DNA of 64,000 nucleotides from DAOUJW01 sp034421015 (lineage in GTDB: Bacteria; Chloroflexota; Dehalococcoidia; Lucifugimonadales; UBA2985). The notes under the pieces are model-generated. The model ran no database searches and was not told the DNA's origin. It was given only the letters and a program-made list of their open reading frames with translations. The DNA lies in assembly GCA_034421015.1 (NCBI GenBank), contig DAOUKT010000024.1:46091-110090 (forward strand), written 5' to 3'. Positions 8,030 through 16,409 of the stretch are shown one piece after another; within the stretch, counting starts at the first letter, position 1, and each line of letters starts with the position of its first letter. The position numbers and the translations under genes were made by a program.

Positions 8030-8067
8030 CCTTCACACATTCTTAAAAGTGCTGCCCTTATGCTAAA

Positions 8068-8673
8068 ATGTCGGGGTACGGCGCAAGGACAACGCGTCCC
8101 TCATCACACCAAGTCATGTACAATCTGCGATACAGGCGAAAATGGCGGGAGCTCCCCACTAGCAGGCCGCACGTGCGCGCCGGCGTCACCGCGGGGTCGA
8201 TTGCGGCTATAATTGCGGCGCTGGTCAACCTGCCGCTGGAGGCCCCCGCCGACACCTTTTTCAACAGCGCCTCCGTAGTCCTGGGGTCACTGGCCTTGGG
8301 CGTTGGCGCCGGCTTCCTCCAGAAGGCGCTGGAAGACCGAGAGGACACAGACACCCCATTCCTGTCCATCCTGGCCCTGGCCTTCCTGCTGGTGTGCGTC
8401 TTCGCCATTGCCACCCAGACGCAGCTGGAGCGCTCCGTTGCGTACATTGTGCCCATTGCAGCCATCGTCTTCGTTTTGACGGGCGTGCTGACCGTTCTGC
8501 TGAACCGGGAAGACGTCGAGCTTCCCCGGTGGGCGACAGTCGCCGCGGTGGCGCTGGCCCTTGGCATAGGGATTGCGCTGGCCGGCCAGGGCGACCAGGA
8601 GAGCGGCCGGCTGGAGCTGCCCCCCAGGTCAACAACCCAGATCACTAACGACTCTGCGCCACCGGCGCAGTAG
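8068..8673 (+). CDS. Unknown integral membrane protein
   Basis: A 201-residue protein with about four to five hydrophobic segments (VRAGVTAGSIAAIIAALVNL, ASVVLGSLALGVGAGFL, FLSILALAFLLVCVFAIA, SVAYIVPIAAIVFVLTGVLTVLL, WATVAAVALALGIGIALAG) and a polar C-terminal tail. No catalytic motif is visible. The ATG at 8,116 (MYNLRYRRKW) is an alternative start and would give a more typical basic N-terminus. The lipoprotein gene follows after 30 bases and is probably co-transcribed. Confidence 0.65.
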   Translation: MSGYGARTTRPSSHQVMYNLRYRRKWRELPTSRPHVRAGVTAGSIAAIIAALVNLPLEAPADTFFNSASVVLGSLALGVGAGFLQKALEDREDTDTPFLSILALAFLLVCVFAIATQTQLERSVAYIVPIAAIVFVLTGVLTVLLNREDVELPRWATVAAVALALGIGIALAGQGDQESGRLELPPRSTTQITNDSAPPAQ

Positions 8674-8703
8674 GCATTCGAATAGAAAGGCACGGCCCCC
8701 AAT

Positions 8704-9480
8704 ATGCTGACTAAATCCGGGATTCTGCTCTCCGCCGTCGCTCTATCCCTTGTGCTGGCGCTGCTGGCGGGATGCGGCGAGTCCGCCGACCCGACCGCAA
8801 CCCCCGCGCCGACCTCTACGCCCGCGCCCACCAGCGCTCCGACCCAGGATACGCCCACCGCATCGCCGACGGAGACGCCCGAGACGATGGTTGAGACGCC
8901 CCAGCCGACCACCCAGCCGACGCCCACGCAGCAGGCCGAGACATCCATGAGAGCGGCCGGCGAGTATGAGGGCGTCACCTTCGTTGTCTCCGGCGGCTCG
9001 GAGGCCACGTTTACCGTGGAGGAGCAGCTGTCGAGACTGCCTCTGCCCAACGACGCAGTTATGCGCACCACCAGCCTGTCCGGGGACGTCCGCCTGGACG
9101 GCGGTGAGTCCGTGATTCAGATAGACCTGCACACCCTCGTCAGCGACCAGGAGTACAGGGACAGGTACGTCAGGAGCCGGATGTTCGGCGAGCACCAGTT
9201 CGCCACGTTCACCGTGCCGGACGTGGGCCCGCTCCCCGAAGGCCTGGCCTCCGGCGAGGAGGTGACGACAACGGTGAGCGGCACCCTGGAAATCCGGGGC
9301 ATCACGGTCCCGATGGAGTTCGAGATTGAGGCAAGAGACGACGGCAGCGAGATGTTCATCCTCGGTCGCACGGTCTTCACCTGGCAGGAGCTGGACATAC
9401 CTCCGCCCACTGCCCCCGTGGTCGTGAGCATAGAGAACGACGTGCGGGTTGAGGTGCTGCTTACCGCGGTCCCACAGTAG
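8704..9480 (+). CDS. YceI-like lipoprotein
   Basis: The N-terminus is a lipoprotein signal with lipobox LLAGC (Cys at residue 24), so the mature protein would be lipid-anchored outside the membrane. A Thr/Pro-rich linker spans about 28-80. A YceI-type beta-barrel domain covers about 88-258, with the alternating pattern FVVSGGSEATFTVEEQLS, SGDVRLDGG, MFGEHQFATF, VSGTLEIRGITVPMEFEIEA typical of this isoprenoid-binding family. Family members bind long-chain isoprenoids such as quinones; the ligand here is unknown. Confidence 0.82.
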   Translation: MLTKSGILLSAVALSLVLALLAGCGESADPTATPAPTSTPAPTSAPTQDTPTASPTETPETMVETPQPTTQPTPTQQAETSMRAAGEYEGVTFVVSGGSEATFTVEEQLSRLPLPNDAVMRTTSLSGDVRLDGGESVIQIDLHTLVSDQEYRDRYVRSRMFGEHQFATFTVPDVGPLPEGLASGEEVTTTVSGTLEIRGITVPMEFEIEARDDGSEMFILGRTVFTWQELDIPPPTAPVVVSIENDVRVEVLLTAVPQ

Positions 9481-9501
9481 CCTCAGGCCGACCGGCAGTC
9501 G

Positions 9502-10047
9502 CTACTGCTGTACAAACCTCCGGTACATCTCCTCCTCGGACAGGGACTCCTTGTGGTACCAGTTGGCCTCGATTACGGCGTAGACCCTCTGAAGGCCCTC
9601 CAGAATACCGGAGGTGGCCCTCAGCACGTCCTCCGTGGTCTCCAGGGGAAGCTTCACCTCGTCCATCTCCACGAGCACTGCCGAGATTGCCCTGATCAGC
9701 TCCACTGTACCCACCTGGGTTGCGTTGTTCCGGGCGGTTGTCATGCTGTGGTAGATGGATGACGGCTCGTGGTACTTCAGCAGCATGGACAGGGAGTGGT
9801 CCGGCTCGTCAATGTGAATGCCCCTGACACGGGCCGCGTTGACCAGGGACGCGGAGAGCGCGTGGACATCGTCCCCGTTGTCCATTGCAGCGGTTGCGAA
9901 GGTGCTTATAACCCGCGCCACGTTCTCGGCGCGCTCCAGCCACCGTCCCAGCCATATAAGGTTGTACACCCTGGAATCGGTGAGCCACCTGTCCGTGTTG
10001 AATGACCGGGCCCTTGGTTCCATCATCTCTTCCTGCTCCCCTTTCAC
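9502..10047 (-). CDS. Short alpha-E domain protein
   Basis: A 181-residue all-helical protein of the alpha-E (DUF403) family, recognised by RVYNLIWLGRWLERAENVARVI and HEPSSIYHSMTTARNNATQVG. Most relatives are about 310 residues, so this is a short form covering roughly the N-terminal half. It overlaps the upstream transglutaminase gene by four bases (ATGA), as expected for translational coupling. With the ATP-grasp and transglutaminase genes it forms the known three-gene association predicted to make or modify a peptide. Its biochemical role is unknown. ATG at 10,026 (MMEPRARS region) is an alternative start. Confidence 0.82.
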   Translation of the reverse strand: MKGEQEEMMEPRARSFNTDRWLTDSRVYNLIWLGRWLERAENVARVISTFATAAMDNGDDVHALSASLVNAARVRGIHIDEPDHSLSMLLKYHEPSSIYHSMTTARNNATQVGTVELIRAISAVLVEMDEVKLPLETTEDVLRATSGILEGLQRVYAVIEANWYHKESLSEEEMYRRFVQQ

Positions 10048-10949
10048 CGGTTATCGGTATCCATCAGACCCAGCGCGTCTTCGAAGGAAATCACATCTCT
10101 ATCGAAGAATACTTGGGCCTTCGTAAAGTCCAGGTGTCCCGACCCTCTCGAGACAAAGGAACCTGAGACGGGCGGCACGTCCGTATAGTCCCGGCCCACT
10201 CCAAACTTCAGGTAGTCCACCCCGACGTCAACCACCACTCCCCTTGTGGGGTCGGCGGGCAGCCAGCCGGCCTCGGGATGCAGGAACTCCAGCCAGGCGT
10301 GGGTCTCTCCCGACTGGCGCGTCAGAAGCCCGCTGACGTAGCGCACGGGAACGCCCAGGGCGCGCAGCATCCCCAGCGCCAGGTGCGTCTTGTCCTGGCA
10401 CACGCCCTCCCTGGACGCCAGCACGTCCTCGGCCGTAGTGTTCACGGACGTATTGCCCCTCTGGTACTTGATCTCGTCCCTCACCCACTCCACCACTCCG
10501 TGCACAACGCCCAGGAGCGTAGAGATGCTGCCGGCGACGTATCTGGCCGCTTCGGCAACGGTCTCAGGATCTACAAGGGGGGACGACACCAGAAACTCGA
10601 AGGCGTCCAGGCCGTACTCTATGGACGACAGTGGAATGTCGATGAAGAGGGGTGACTCCGGCTCCAGGTGCACCTCCCCTATGGAGGCGATAACCAGCTC
10701 CTGGTGCGGGGACATGATGCGCACGCGATCGACCGCGTTGCCGAACCGGTCCGAATAGGCCACTCCCCTGCCGTCCGGTATCGTCTGGATTTCCCGGCTC
10801 TCCACCCACTGACGGCGGTCGGCGTAGGCCGAGAGCCTGAGGAAGTTGTCGTTCTGGACCACCACGTCCGAATATGCGTACCTGGCTACGTAGGCGTAGT
10901 GGATGGGTATGGCGTTGTCGCTTACATGACGACCCAGCTCGGCTTGCAT
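10044..10949 (-). CDS. Transglutaminase-like cysteine peptidase domain protein
   Basis: A 301-residue protein with an N-terminal beta-rich transglutaminase-associated domain (about 10-110). A papain-like transglutaminase core (about 150-260) carries the catalytic triad Cys in REGVCQDKTH, His in GETHAWLEF and Asp in PADPTRG. Bacterial members are usually peptidases rather than crosslinkers. It overlaps the ATP-grasp gene upstream by 28 bases and the alpha-E gene downstream by 4, so all three are made together. No signal peptide is seen, placing it in the cytoplasm. Confidence 0.88.
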   Translation of the reverse strand: MQAELGRHVSDNAIPIHYAYVARYAYSDVVVQNDNFLRLSAYADRRQWVESREIQTIPDGRGVAYSDRFGNAVDRVRIMSPHQELVIASIGEVHLEPESPLFIDIPLSSIEYGLDAFEFLVSSPLVDPETVAEAARYVAGSISTLLGVVHGVVEWVRDEIKYQRGNTSVNTTAEDVLASREGVCQDKTHLALGMLRALGVPVRYVSGLLTRQSGETHAWLEFLHPEAGWLPADPTRGVVVDVGVDYLKFGVGRDYTDVPPVSGSFVSRGSGHLDFTKAQVFFDRDVISFEDALGLMDTDNR

Positions 10950-12301
10950 GATCCACCTGAAGAGTTGTTGGTGACCCTGCTGGAGGCCTGGGATACCCTG
11001 GTAAGTCCTCCTGGAAATACGCTCACCTCTCCGTTGCCATTTTGAATGGCAAACACCCTCAGGTCAACATGCCGCTCCTGCAGCCGGCCGCTCTGTTCAT
11101 CGAAGACCAGGTGCTTGGAGAAGTCCAGGGTCTCCTGGGCAATGAAGCTCTGGGGCTGCTCTATCACCTGCCTGGCCAGACGGCTCTTGTACATGACTCC
11201 AAGGTCAGGCATGATGTAGACACCCAGCCCGCCGTAGCCCTGGCGAATCTTCAGAACCAGATTGTCCAGGTTATTGAGCACGTAATAGCGCTCTTCGGGA
11301 GAGCGAAGATCGTAGGAGACCGCCTGGTCAAGTATGGGTTCCTCCCCAAGGTAGCTCCTGATCATCTCGGGCGCCCACAGAAAGACCAGCTTGTCGTCAC
11401 AGGCCCCGGTCCCCATTGCGTTAACCAGGACTACTTTATGGTCAAGGTAGGCCTCGGTCAATCCCGGCACGAACATGTCCAGGTCCTCAACGCGCCTGTA
11501 GACGAGATCGACCTCAAAGTCGCCGTCCATAGACCTGCACCACACCCGGCCATTGCCCCCGATGTACAGGTCAGACCCCTCAACAAGGGCTACGCCCAGA
11601 AGCTCGGACAGGTACCTGTGCTCAAAGAAGGCCGCCCCGTACTTGCTGTCCGTGAGCAGGACGCAGGAAGGAGAGTCGTTGTCGCAGAGGGACAGGAACA
11701 TGTCCTGGTACGCGGCCTTGATGTCGTAGGGGATGATGTTGTAGCCCTCCGACAGATCCGGCATGACCTGCAGTCCAATCTCCGTGGCCTTCATCTGGTA
11801 GGTAATCCCCGACGGAATGCGGAGGTTGTCCTCCAGAATAACGTAGTTGCCGTCTCCCATGTGCACCAGGTCCACGCCGTAGATGTGCACGAAAACGTCC
11901 CTGGAAGGCCGGAAGTCCTGGAGCTCCGGGTTGTAGTAGTGGCATGAGAAGAGGACGTCTTCCGGGACTATGCTCTGCTGGCCGCAGTACAGGTCGAATA
12001 AGAACCGGTTGATGGCCTTCAGACGCTGGGCAACGCCCTGGGAGATCCTGTCCCAGTGCTCCTTGGGGATAATCCTGGGTATCCAGTCGACCGGCACCGT
12101 GCGGAACTCCCTGGGGTCCAGGCGAAAGGTGAACGCGTCCTTGATTGAGTACTCCCTTGCCTGCTGCCAGCGTTGCTGCATCCCCTCAACGCCCAGCCTG
12201 TCCAGGTTTTCCATCAGGCCCCGGTACACCGGCCGGACGCCGCCGTCCGTATCCAGGACCTCGTTCAATGGGTAGGCTGTTGAGAATGAATCGGTCAACA
12301 T
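10922..12301 (-). CDS. Circularly permuted ATP-grasp ligase (DUF404/DUF407 type)
   Basis: A peptide-ligase-like enzyme expected to form amide bonds with ATP hydrolysis. Diagnostic segments are VPVDWIPRIIPKEHWDRIS, QRLKAINRFLFDLYCGQQSIVPEDV, DLVHMGDGNYVILEDNLRIPSGI and KIRQGYGGLGVYIMP, all typical of the circularly permuted ATP-grasp family that travels with alpha-E and transglutaminase genes. I chose the ATG at 12,301 because it gives the family N-terminus just before the PLNEVLDTDGG segment. A TTG at 12,388 would add 29 residues, and neither has a good ribosome site. It is the first gene of the three-gene unit. Confidence 0.88.
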   Translation of the reverse strand: MLTDSFSTAYPLNEVLDTDGGVRPVYRGLMENLDRLGVEGMQQRWQQAREYSIKDAFTFRLDPREFRTVPVDWIPRIIPKEHWDRISQGVAQRLKAINRFLFDLYCGQQSIVPEDVLFSCHYYNPELQDFRPSRDVFVHIYGVDLVHMGDGNYVILEDNLRIPSGITYQMKATEIGLQVMPDLSEGYNIIPYDIKAAYQDMFLSLCDNDSPSCVLLTDSKYGAAFFEHRYLSELLGVALVEGSDLYIGGNGRVWCRSMDGDFEVDLVYRRVEDLDMFVPGLTEAYLDHKVVLVNAMGTGACDDKLVFLWAPEMIRSYLGEEPILDQAVSYDLRSPEERYYVLNNLDNLVLKIRQGYGGLGVYIMPDLGVMYKSRLARQVIEQPQSFIAQETLDFSKHLVFDEQSGRLQERHVDLRVFAIQNGNGEVSVFPGGLTRVSQASSRVTNNSSGGSCKPSWVVM

Positions 12302-12512
12302 AGTAGGCTGGCTCTGCACAATGGGATCAGGAGTCTCCTCGCGTTCTCTCCGCTCATTCCCCGGAATCCCTCCTGCGAATTCCGGCAAAGGAACGAGGAT
12401 ACCATATCATCGCTTCATTTCAAGGACGTTTCGGGAGGGTTACGGGCCGGTTACATTCCCGCGTGAGGGACGCCCAGGAGGAACGCAAATTGCCCAATGG
12501 ACGCCTGGAGTT

Positions 12513-12537
12513 GGGGATGTCCTTAGAGAAACGTCCC
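12513..12537 (-). terminator. Weak hairpin just after dnaN
   Basis: GGGGACGT pairs with ACATCCCC (one mismatch) around a 10-base loop immediately beyond the dnaN stop on the minus strand. It lacks a strong U-run, so termination is only possible, not shown. Confidence 0.3.
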
Positions 12538-13671
12538 CTACCACTGGACAAACATGGGCATCACAACGTGAACGTAGTCCTCGTTGTTGCCCACGGGCTT
12601 GACCACGCCCGGGCTGGAGGGCGTTGTGGTCTCAAGGGCCACTTCTCCCCTCTCCATTGCGCCGAGCACCTCGGTAAGGTAGCGGCTGCTGAAGGCGATC
12701 TTGGCCTCGTCGCCCTCTATCTTGGCGTCGATCTCCCCCTCGTGGTCTCCCGTCTCCTCAGCCCTGGACGAGATGACCATCTTGCCCACCGCGTCTCCGC
12801 CGGGGACCATCTGCAGGCGCACAATCCCGCCGCCGTCCCGCGCGAAAATCGACGCGGCCCGGGCGGCCCGGTTGAAGTCCTGAAGGTCCACCACAGCCCT
12901 GGTCCCAAAGCCCTGGGGCACCAGCTGCCCATAGTTGGGGAACGTGCCCTGGATGAGCTGGGAGACTATCTCCACGCCCTTCAGGTGAACCAGCAGCTGG
13001 CTCTTGGAGGGCGTAACAACCAGGTCCACGGGCTCGTCCTGGTCCGCCAGAAGACGCTGAAGCTCCGCCAGGGTCCTGGAGGGGACAATAGCGTGAGTCT
13101 CCTCCGGCACAGGCTCCAGGAGAGGCGCCTTGTACACCGCCAGCCGGAAGCCGTCGGCCCCGGCCAGGGTGAGGGTCTGCTCTGAGGCCTCCAGCTTGAC
13201 TCCCGTGAGAACGGGCCTGGTGTCCTCAGTGGCCGCGGCGAAGACCACGCGGCCAATGGCCGTCCGCAGTACCTGGGGGTCGATGCGGGCCGTCATGCCG
13301 TCATCAACGGTAGGTATGGGCGGAAACTCCTCCGCGTCTGCGCCGTTGATGTGGGCCTGGGAGCGAGCGCACCTGAAGTGGACGCCCTTGGGACGCGGCG
13401 TCGACTCCATGTCTATCTTCTCGTTGGGAAGGGATGCCACGAAGTCCGACAGGAGCCTTGCGGGAACCGTGATGGCTCCCTCCTCCTCAACCATTGCCCC
13501 CACCCAGGTGGTGATGGCAAGCTCCAGGTTCGTTGCCGACAGCTTCAGCCGGGACTGGTCGGTCTCCATCAGGACGTTCTGGGTGATTGGCAGAGTGGTG
13601 CGAGTGGCCACCGCCCGGCTGATCAGCGTCAGCCCCCGACTAAGGTTTTCCTGCAAGCACGATACCCTCAT
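12538..13671 (-). CDS. dnaN: DNA polymerase III beta sliding clamp
   Basis: The 377-residue ring subunit encircles DNA and tethers the replicative polymerase and repair enzymes. The three repeated clamp domains are visible, beginning MRVSCLQENLSRGLTLISRAV, with IGRVVFAAATEDTRPVLTGV in domain 2 and the PLxxxx-type end VHVVMPMFVQW forming the protein-binding cleft. Start: ATG at 13,671 behind AGGTGG. The usual neighbours dnaA, recF and gyrB are absent; instead a peptide-modification cassette and a membrane protein flank it. It may be the sole clamp of an organism with a dispersed origin region, or a second copy. Confidence 0.94.
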   Translation of the reverse strand: MRVSCLQENLSRGLTLISRAVATRTTLPITQNVLMETDQSRLKLSATNLELAITTWVGAMVEEEGAITVPARLLSDFVASLPNEKIDMESTPRPKGVHFRCARSQAHINGADAEEFPPIPTVDDGMTARIDPQVLRTAIGRVVFAAATEDTRPVLTGVKLEASEQTLTLAGADGFRLAVYKAPLLEPVPEETHAIVPSRTLAELQRLLADQDEPVDLVVTPSKSQLLVHLKGVEIVSQLIQGTFPNYGQLVPQGFGTRAVVDLQDFNRAARAASIFARDGGGIVRLQMVPGGDAVGKMVISSRAEETGDHEGEIDAKIEGDEAKIAFSSRYLTEVLGAMERGEVALETTTPSSPGVVKPVGNNEDYVHVVMPMFVQW

Positions 13672-13707
13672 TGTCCACCTTTAGAGTAGATTGAGTAAAC
13701 TGCAAGT

Positions 13708-13736
13708 AGTATAAGTCCGACCCGTGGCATCGTCAA
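13708..13736 (-). promoter_or_regulatory. dnaN promoter
   Basis: Minus-strand TTGACG (13,731-13,736) and TATACT (13,708-13,713) are separated by exactly 17 bases. The predicted start of transcription lies about 30 bases before the dnaN ATG. Confidence 0.6.
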
Positions 13737-13834
13737 TGAACTTTCGGGAGACTTGACGCCGGTGATAGACTTTCTACCGAAAGCCTTCAACTCCGGTCAA
13801 GTGGAGCCGCAAATACCACGCTAGGAGGGTGGCT

Positions 13835-14590
13835 ATGACCTCGACAGACTCCAGTGTGCTTCCTTCAACAAGGTCCGCAGGGATAGCCCTGATTGCCGGT
13901 CTGTTGTTGGGCTTCCTCTCATCCGCGCTCTACCCCGGGGGAGCCATAATTGATCCGGTGGAGCAGTCCGACTTTCTTGCCGTAATTGGCGTCTGGACTG
14001 ACAACGCCAACCTCATCCACATTCTCACCCTGACATTCATTATCGCCATGCTGCTTGAGGCGTATGGATTCCTGGGGCTGTTTCGTCTGCTCGGCCGGCA
14101 GAGCGGATTCGCCAATGGCGCGCTTCTATTCGGGCTGCTAACGAGCCTGTTCACCTGGGGAATATTCGTCGTCGGGATGGGAATGAGACACATAGTTGTC
14201 CACATCATGAAGCACGGATTGGGCGCGGGCCCCGCGACCCAGGCGGATATCGAAATCCTGGCTGTCACGGTATACACAGCAATGGCAGGAGTCCATTTCG
14301 CATTCCTTGCAGTCTCCCCCATTGCCACCTTGCTCACAGGAGTCGGCCTGGCCCCCCGGTTTGAGGAGATGAGCATTTACAAGCTGGCCCCCTTCGGCCT
14401 GATCCTGTCCGGAATAGCGGGCATTGTCAACTTCCTCGTCGGCCAGATCGTCCCGAACCCCGACCTTACCCAGTTTGCGTGGACATCCGCCATACTGCTG
14501 CTGGTCAGCTCAGTGTGTCTGTTGATCATAGGTCTGGGTATGGCACAGAACCGCTACGAGTTCACCGGAGAGGACCGGTACGCCTGGTAA
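13835..14590 (+). CDS. Unknown seven-helix membrane protein
   Basis: A 251-residue hydrophobic protein with about seven membrane segments (for example SAGIALIAGLLLGFLSSALYPGG, IHILTLTFIIAMLLEAYGFLGLF, ALLFGLLTSLFTWGIFVVGMGM, FGLILSGIAGIVNFLVG). Conserved-looking histidines in RHIVVHIMKH could bind a cofactor, but I recognise no family. The ATG at 13,835 is preferred over the GTG at 13,829 because the GGAGG at 13,824 is then spaced normally. It is divergent from dnaN and ends next to a repeat cluster. Confidence 0.7.
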   Translation: MTSTDSSVLPSTRSAGIALIAGLLLGFLSSALYPGGAIIDPVEQSDFLAVIGVWTDNANLIHILTLTFIIAMLLEAYGFLGLFRLLGRQSGFANGALLFGLLTSLFTWGIFVVGMGMRHIVVHIMKHGLGAGPATQADIEILAVTVYTAMAGVHFAFLAVSPIATLLTGVGLAPRFEEMSIYKLAPFGLILSGIAGIVNFLVGQIVPNPDLTQFAWTSAILLLVSSVCLLIIGLGMAQNRYEFTGEDRYAW

Positions 14591-14631
14591 AGCAGGCGCA
14601 CTGCCCGGAGATTATCGCAGGCCGGGCCATT

Positions 14632-14863
14632 CCCTGAAGGCTGTCCGGTCTCGCGTCATCCCAGGTGACCGCAGCACCCGCTATCGAGACCTTCGATAAC
14701 CTCGGTTGGGACACTTGCCTCCCCACCATTCCTGCGGAAGCAGGAATCCAGAGCGTCCGATATAGCAGGAAATAGATTCCCGCTTTCGCGGGAATGACGA
14801 TAAGCGTATATTCCTGAAGGCTGTCCGGCCTCGCGTCATCCCATGTGACTGCTGCACCCGCTA
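14632..14863. repeat. 52-bp direct repeat flanking MITE/REP-like copy B
   Basis: A segment starting CCTGAAGGCTGTCCGG and ending GCACCCGCTA occurs at 14,632-14,683 and again at 14,812-14,863, with a handful of mismatches. Between them (about 14,685-14,811) lies copy B of the dispersed repeat: ACCATTCCTGCGGAAGCAGG, then a perfect ATTCCCGCTTTCGCGGGAAT hairpin and GACGATAA. The right repeat ends on the stop codon of the Sco gene, so the left one looks like a duplicated piece of that gene's 3' flank. Confidence 0.6.
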
Positions 14864-15505
14864 CCCCGCCAGCCTGCGGATGTCTCCGAGTACCAGGTCC
14901 ATATCCCACTCCGCCGCGCCGTCGTAGTAGGCCCTCACCTGCCCTGCGCCGTCTACCAGGGCCAGCCTGTTGGTGTGGACGACGTTGTACTCATGGACGT
15001 GGACTGAGCCGTCCGCGTGAACGTGATCCAGCTTCTGCGGCACCTCCGTGTACGCCAGCTTGAAGCCGTCGGTTACGATTCCCTCCATCTCCTCCGGCGT
15101 TCCCGTCAGGAAGAGCCAGGCGTCGTGGTCGGCTCCGTAGCGCTCAGCGTACTCCAAGAGGATATCCTGAGTATCGTACTCGGGGTCTACGGAGAAGGAG
15201 AGCAGGACGACGTCCTCACCCAGGAGGCCGTCCTCCTTCAGCCTCTCCTGCACCTGGGCCATGCGAGGGGTCAGCGTGAGGCAGAACTCGGTGCAGTTGG
15301 TGAAAATGAAGTTGGCGAGGACTACCCTGCCCTCCAGGTCGTCTGAGGCCACGGTGCGGCCCATCTGGTCGGTCAGGGAGAACGGTGGAATTTCGTAGTA
15401 TACGGGCAGTTCCTCGGCGGAGCAGGCCATGACCACGGGAGCCAGAAGCAGGAGTGCGCCGACGAGCCATCCCCTCGCCCCGACGATACGGGGATCAGGC
15501 CACAA
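14861..15505 (-). CDS. Sco1/SenC copper chaperone lipoprotein
   Basis: The protein delivers copper to the CuA site of oxidase subunit II and has a thioredoxin fold. The copper-binding CxxxC is seen in FTNCTEFCLTL, and the distal His lies in the VHTNRLALVD region. I place the start at the TTG at 15,505: it gives MWPDPRIVGARGWLVGALLLL then VVMAC, a lipoprotein signal with Cys at residue 28, so the protein would be anchored on the outer face of the membrane. That start lies inside the last codons of ctaB, so translation is coupled. It is the last gene of the oxidase operon. Longer in-frame starts run into ctaB and lack support. Confidence 0.87.
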   Translation of the reverse strand: MWPDPRIVGARGWLVGALLLLAPVVMACSAEELPVYYEIPPFSLTDQMGRTVASDDLEGRVVLANFIFTNCTEFCLTLTPRMAQVQERLKEDGLLGEDVVLLSFSVDPEYDTQDILLEYAERYGADHDAWLFLTGTPEEMEGIVTDGFKLAYTEVPQKLDHVHADGSVHVHEYNVVHTNRLALVDGAGQVRAYYDGAAEWDMDLVLGDIRRLAG

Positions 15506-16409
15506 GCGCTCTATCCAGCACCAGGCCCAGGAACAGGGCCGCAAGGTAGAATGTGGAGTACCGAAATAGCCTGATGGCCCACACCTTCTCAAGCGTCCGA
15601 TAGAGCTGTACGGAAAGGGCCACGAAGAGAACGCCCAGAACAACGGCTGTCACCAGGTACAGCGTCCCAAACAGGCCCAGGAAGGCGGGCAGCGCCGTCA
15701 GGGCCAGCAGAAAGACTGAGTACAGAAAGGTCTGTCTTGCCGTCTCCCTGTCGCCCAGCACCACCGGCAGCATGGGTATGTTCACCTTGCTGTAGTCGTC
15801 CTTGAAGACCATCATCAGCGCATAGGCGTGGGGCGGCGTCCAGAAGAACACGATGAGAAACAGGAATATCGACGACAGGTCGATGCTGCCCGTCACCGCT
15901 ACCCATCCAATCAGCGGCGGAAACGCGCCGGCCGCGCCCCCCACAACCACGTTCTGGTGGGTCCTCCGCTTCAGGTATACGCTGTAGATCAGCACGTAGT
16001 ACACCCAGGCCGCCGCGCCCAGCCCTGCGACCAGTGGGCTGATCATGAGAAACAGGGGCACCGACGCCAGGCTGATGGCTATGCTGAAGACCAGTGCGTT
16101 CCTGGGCGCGACCTGGCCCAGGGGAAGCGGTCGGCGACTGGTGCGGGCCATTGCCACGTCCAGCTCCCGGTCCAGGTAGCAGTTGAACGCGCCCGCGCCG
16201 CCGGAGCACAGGTAGCCGCCCAGCAGCAGGATACCGGCCTTGCTCCAGTCCACCGCGCCCCCGTTGGCCGCCAGCATCCCGGCGGCTGTGCTGATGAGAA
16301 GCAGAACGGCAATCCTGGGCTTGGTCAGCCGGAAATACACCCTGGCCGTTCCCAGCAGACGGGGGTAGAGGGCGGCGGCAGGCCCGGTCGACGGGAAGTA
16401 GGTCTTCAC
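15495..16409 (-). CDS. ctaB: Protoheme IX farnesyltransferase (heme O synthase)
   Basis: This membrane prenyltransferase adds a farnesyl chain to heme B, giving heme O for the oxidase. It has about eight membrane segments. The prenyltransferase Asp-rich motif is seen as NCYLDRELDVAMARTSRRPLP, and a second conserved block as DDYSKVNIPMLPVVLGDRETARQ. The GTG at 16,409 overlaps the ctaA stop by four bases (GTGA) and gives a normal 304-residue protein; the open frame upstream belongs to ctaA shadow sequence. The product feeds CtaA, encoded just upstream. Confidence 0.92.
   Translation of the reverse strand: MKTYFPSTGPAAALYPRLLGTARVYFRLTKPRIAVLLLISTAAGMLAANGGAVDWSKAGILLLGGYLCSGGAGAFNCYLDRELDVAMARTSRRPLPLGQVAPRNALVFSIAISLASVPLFLMISPLVAGLGAAAWVYYVLIYSVYLKRRTHQNVVVGGAAGAFPPLIGWVAVTGSIDLSSIFLFLIVFFWTPPHAYALMMVFKDDYSKVNIPMLPVVLGDRETARQTFLYSVFLLALTALPAFLGLFGTLYLVTAVVLGVLFVALSVQLYRTLEKVWAIRLFRYSTFYLAALFLGLVLDRALVA

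Noticed and set aside
15506..15643. N-terminal extension of the Sco frame to an upstream ATG
   Set aside because: The added residues are ctaB read in another frame, and they would bury the lipoprotein signal.
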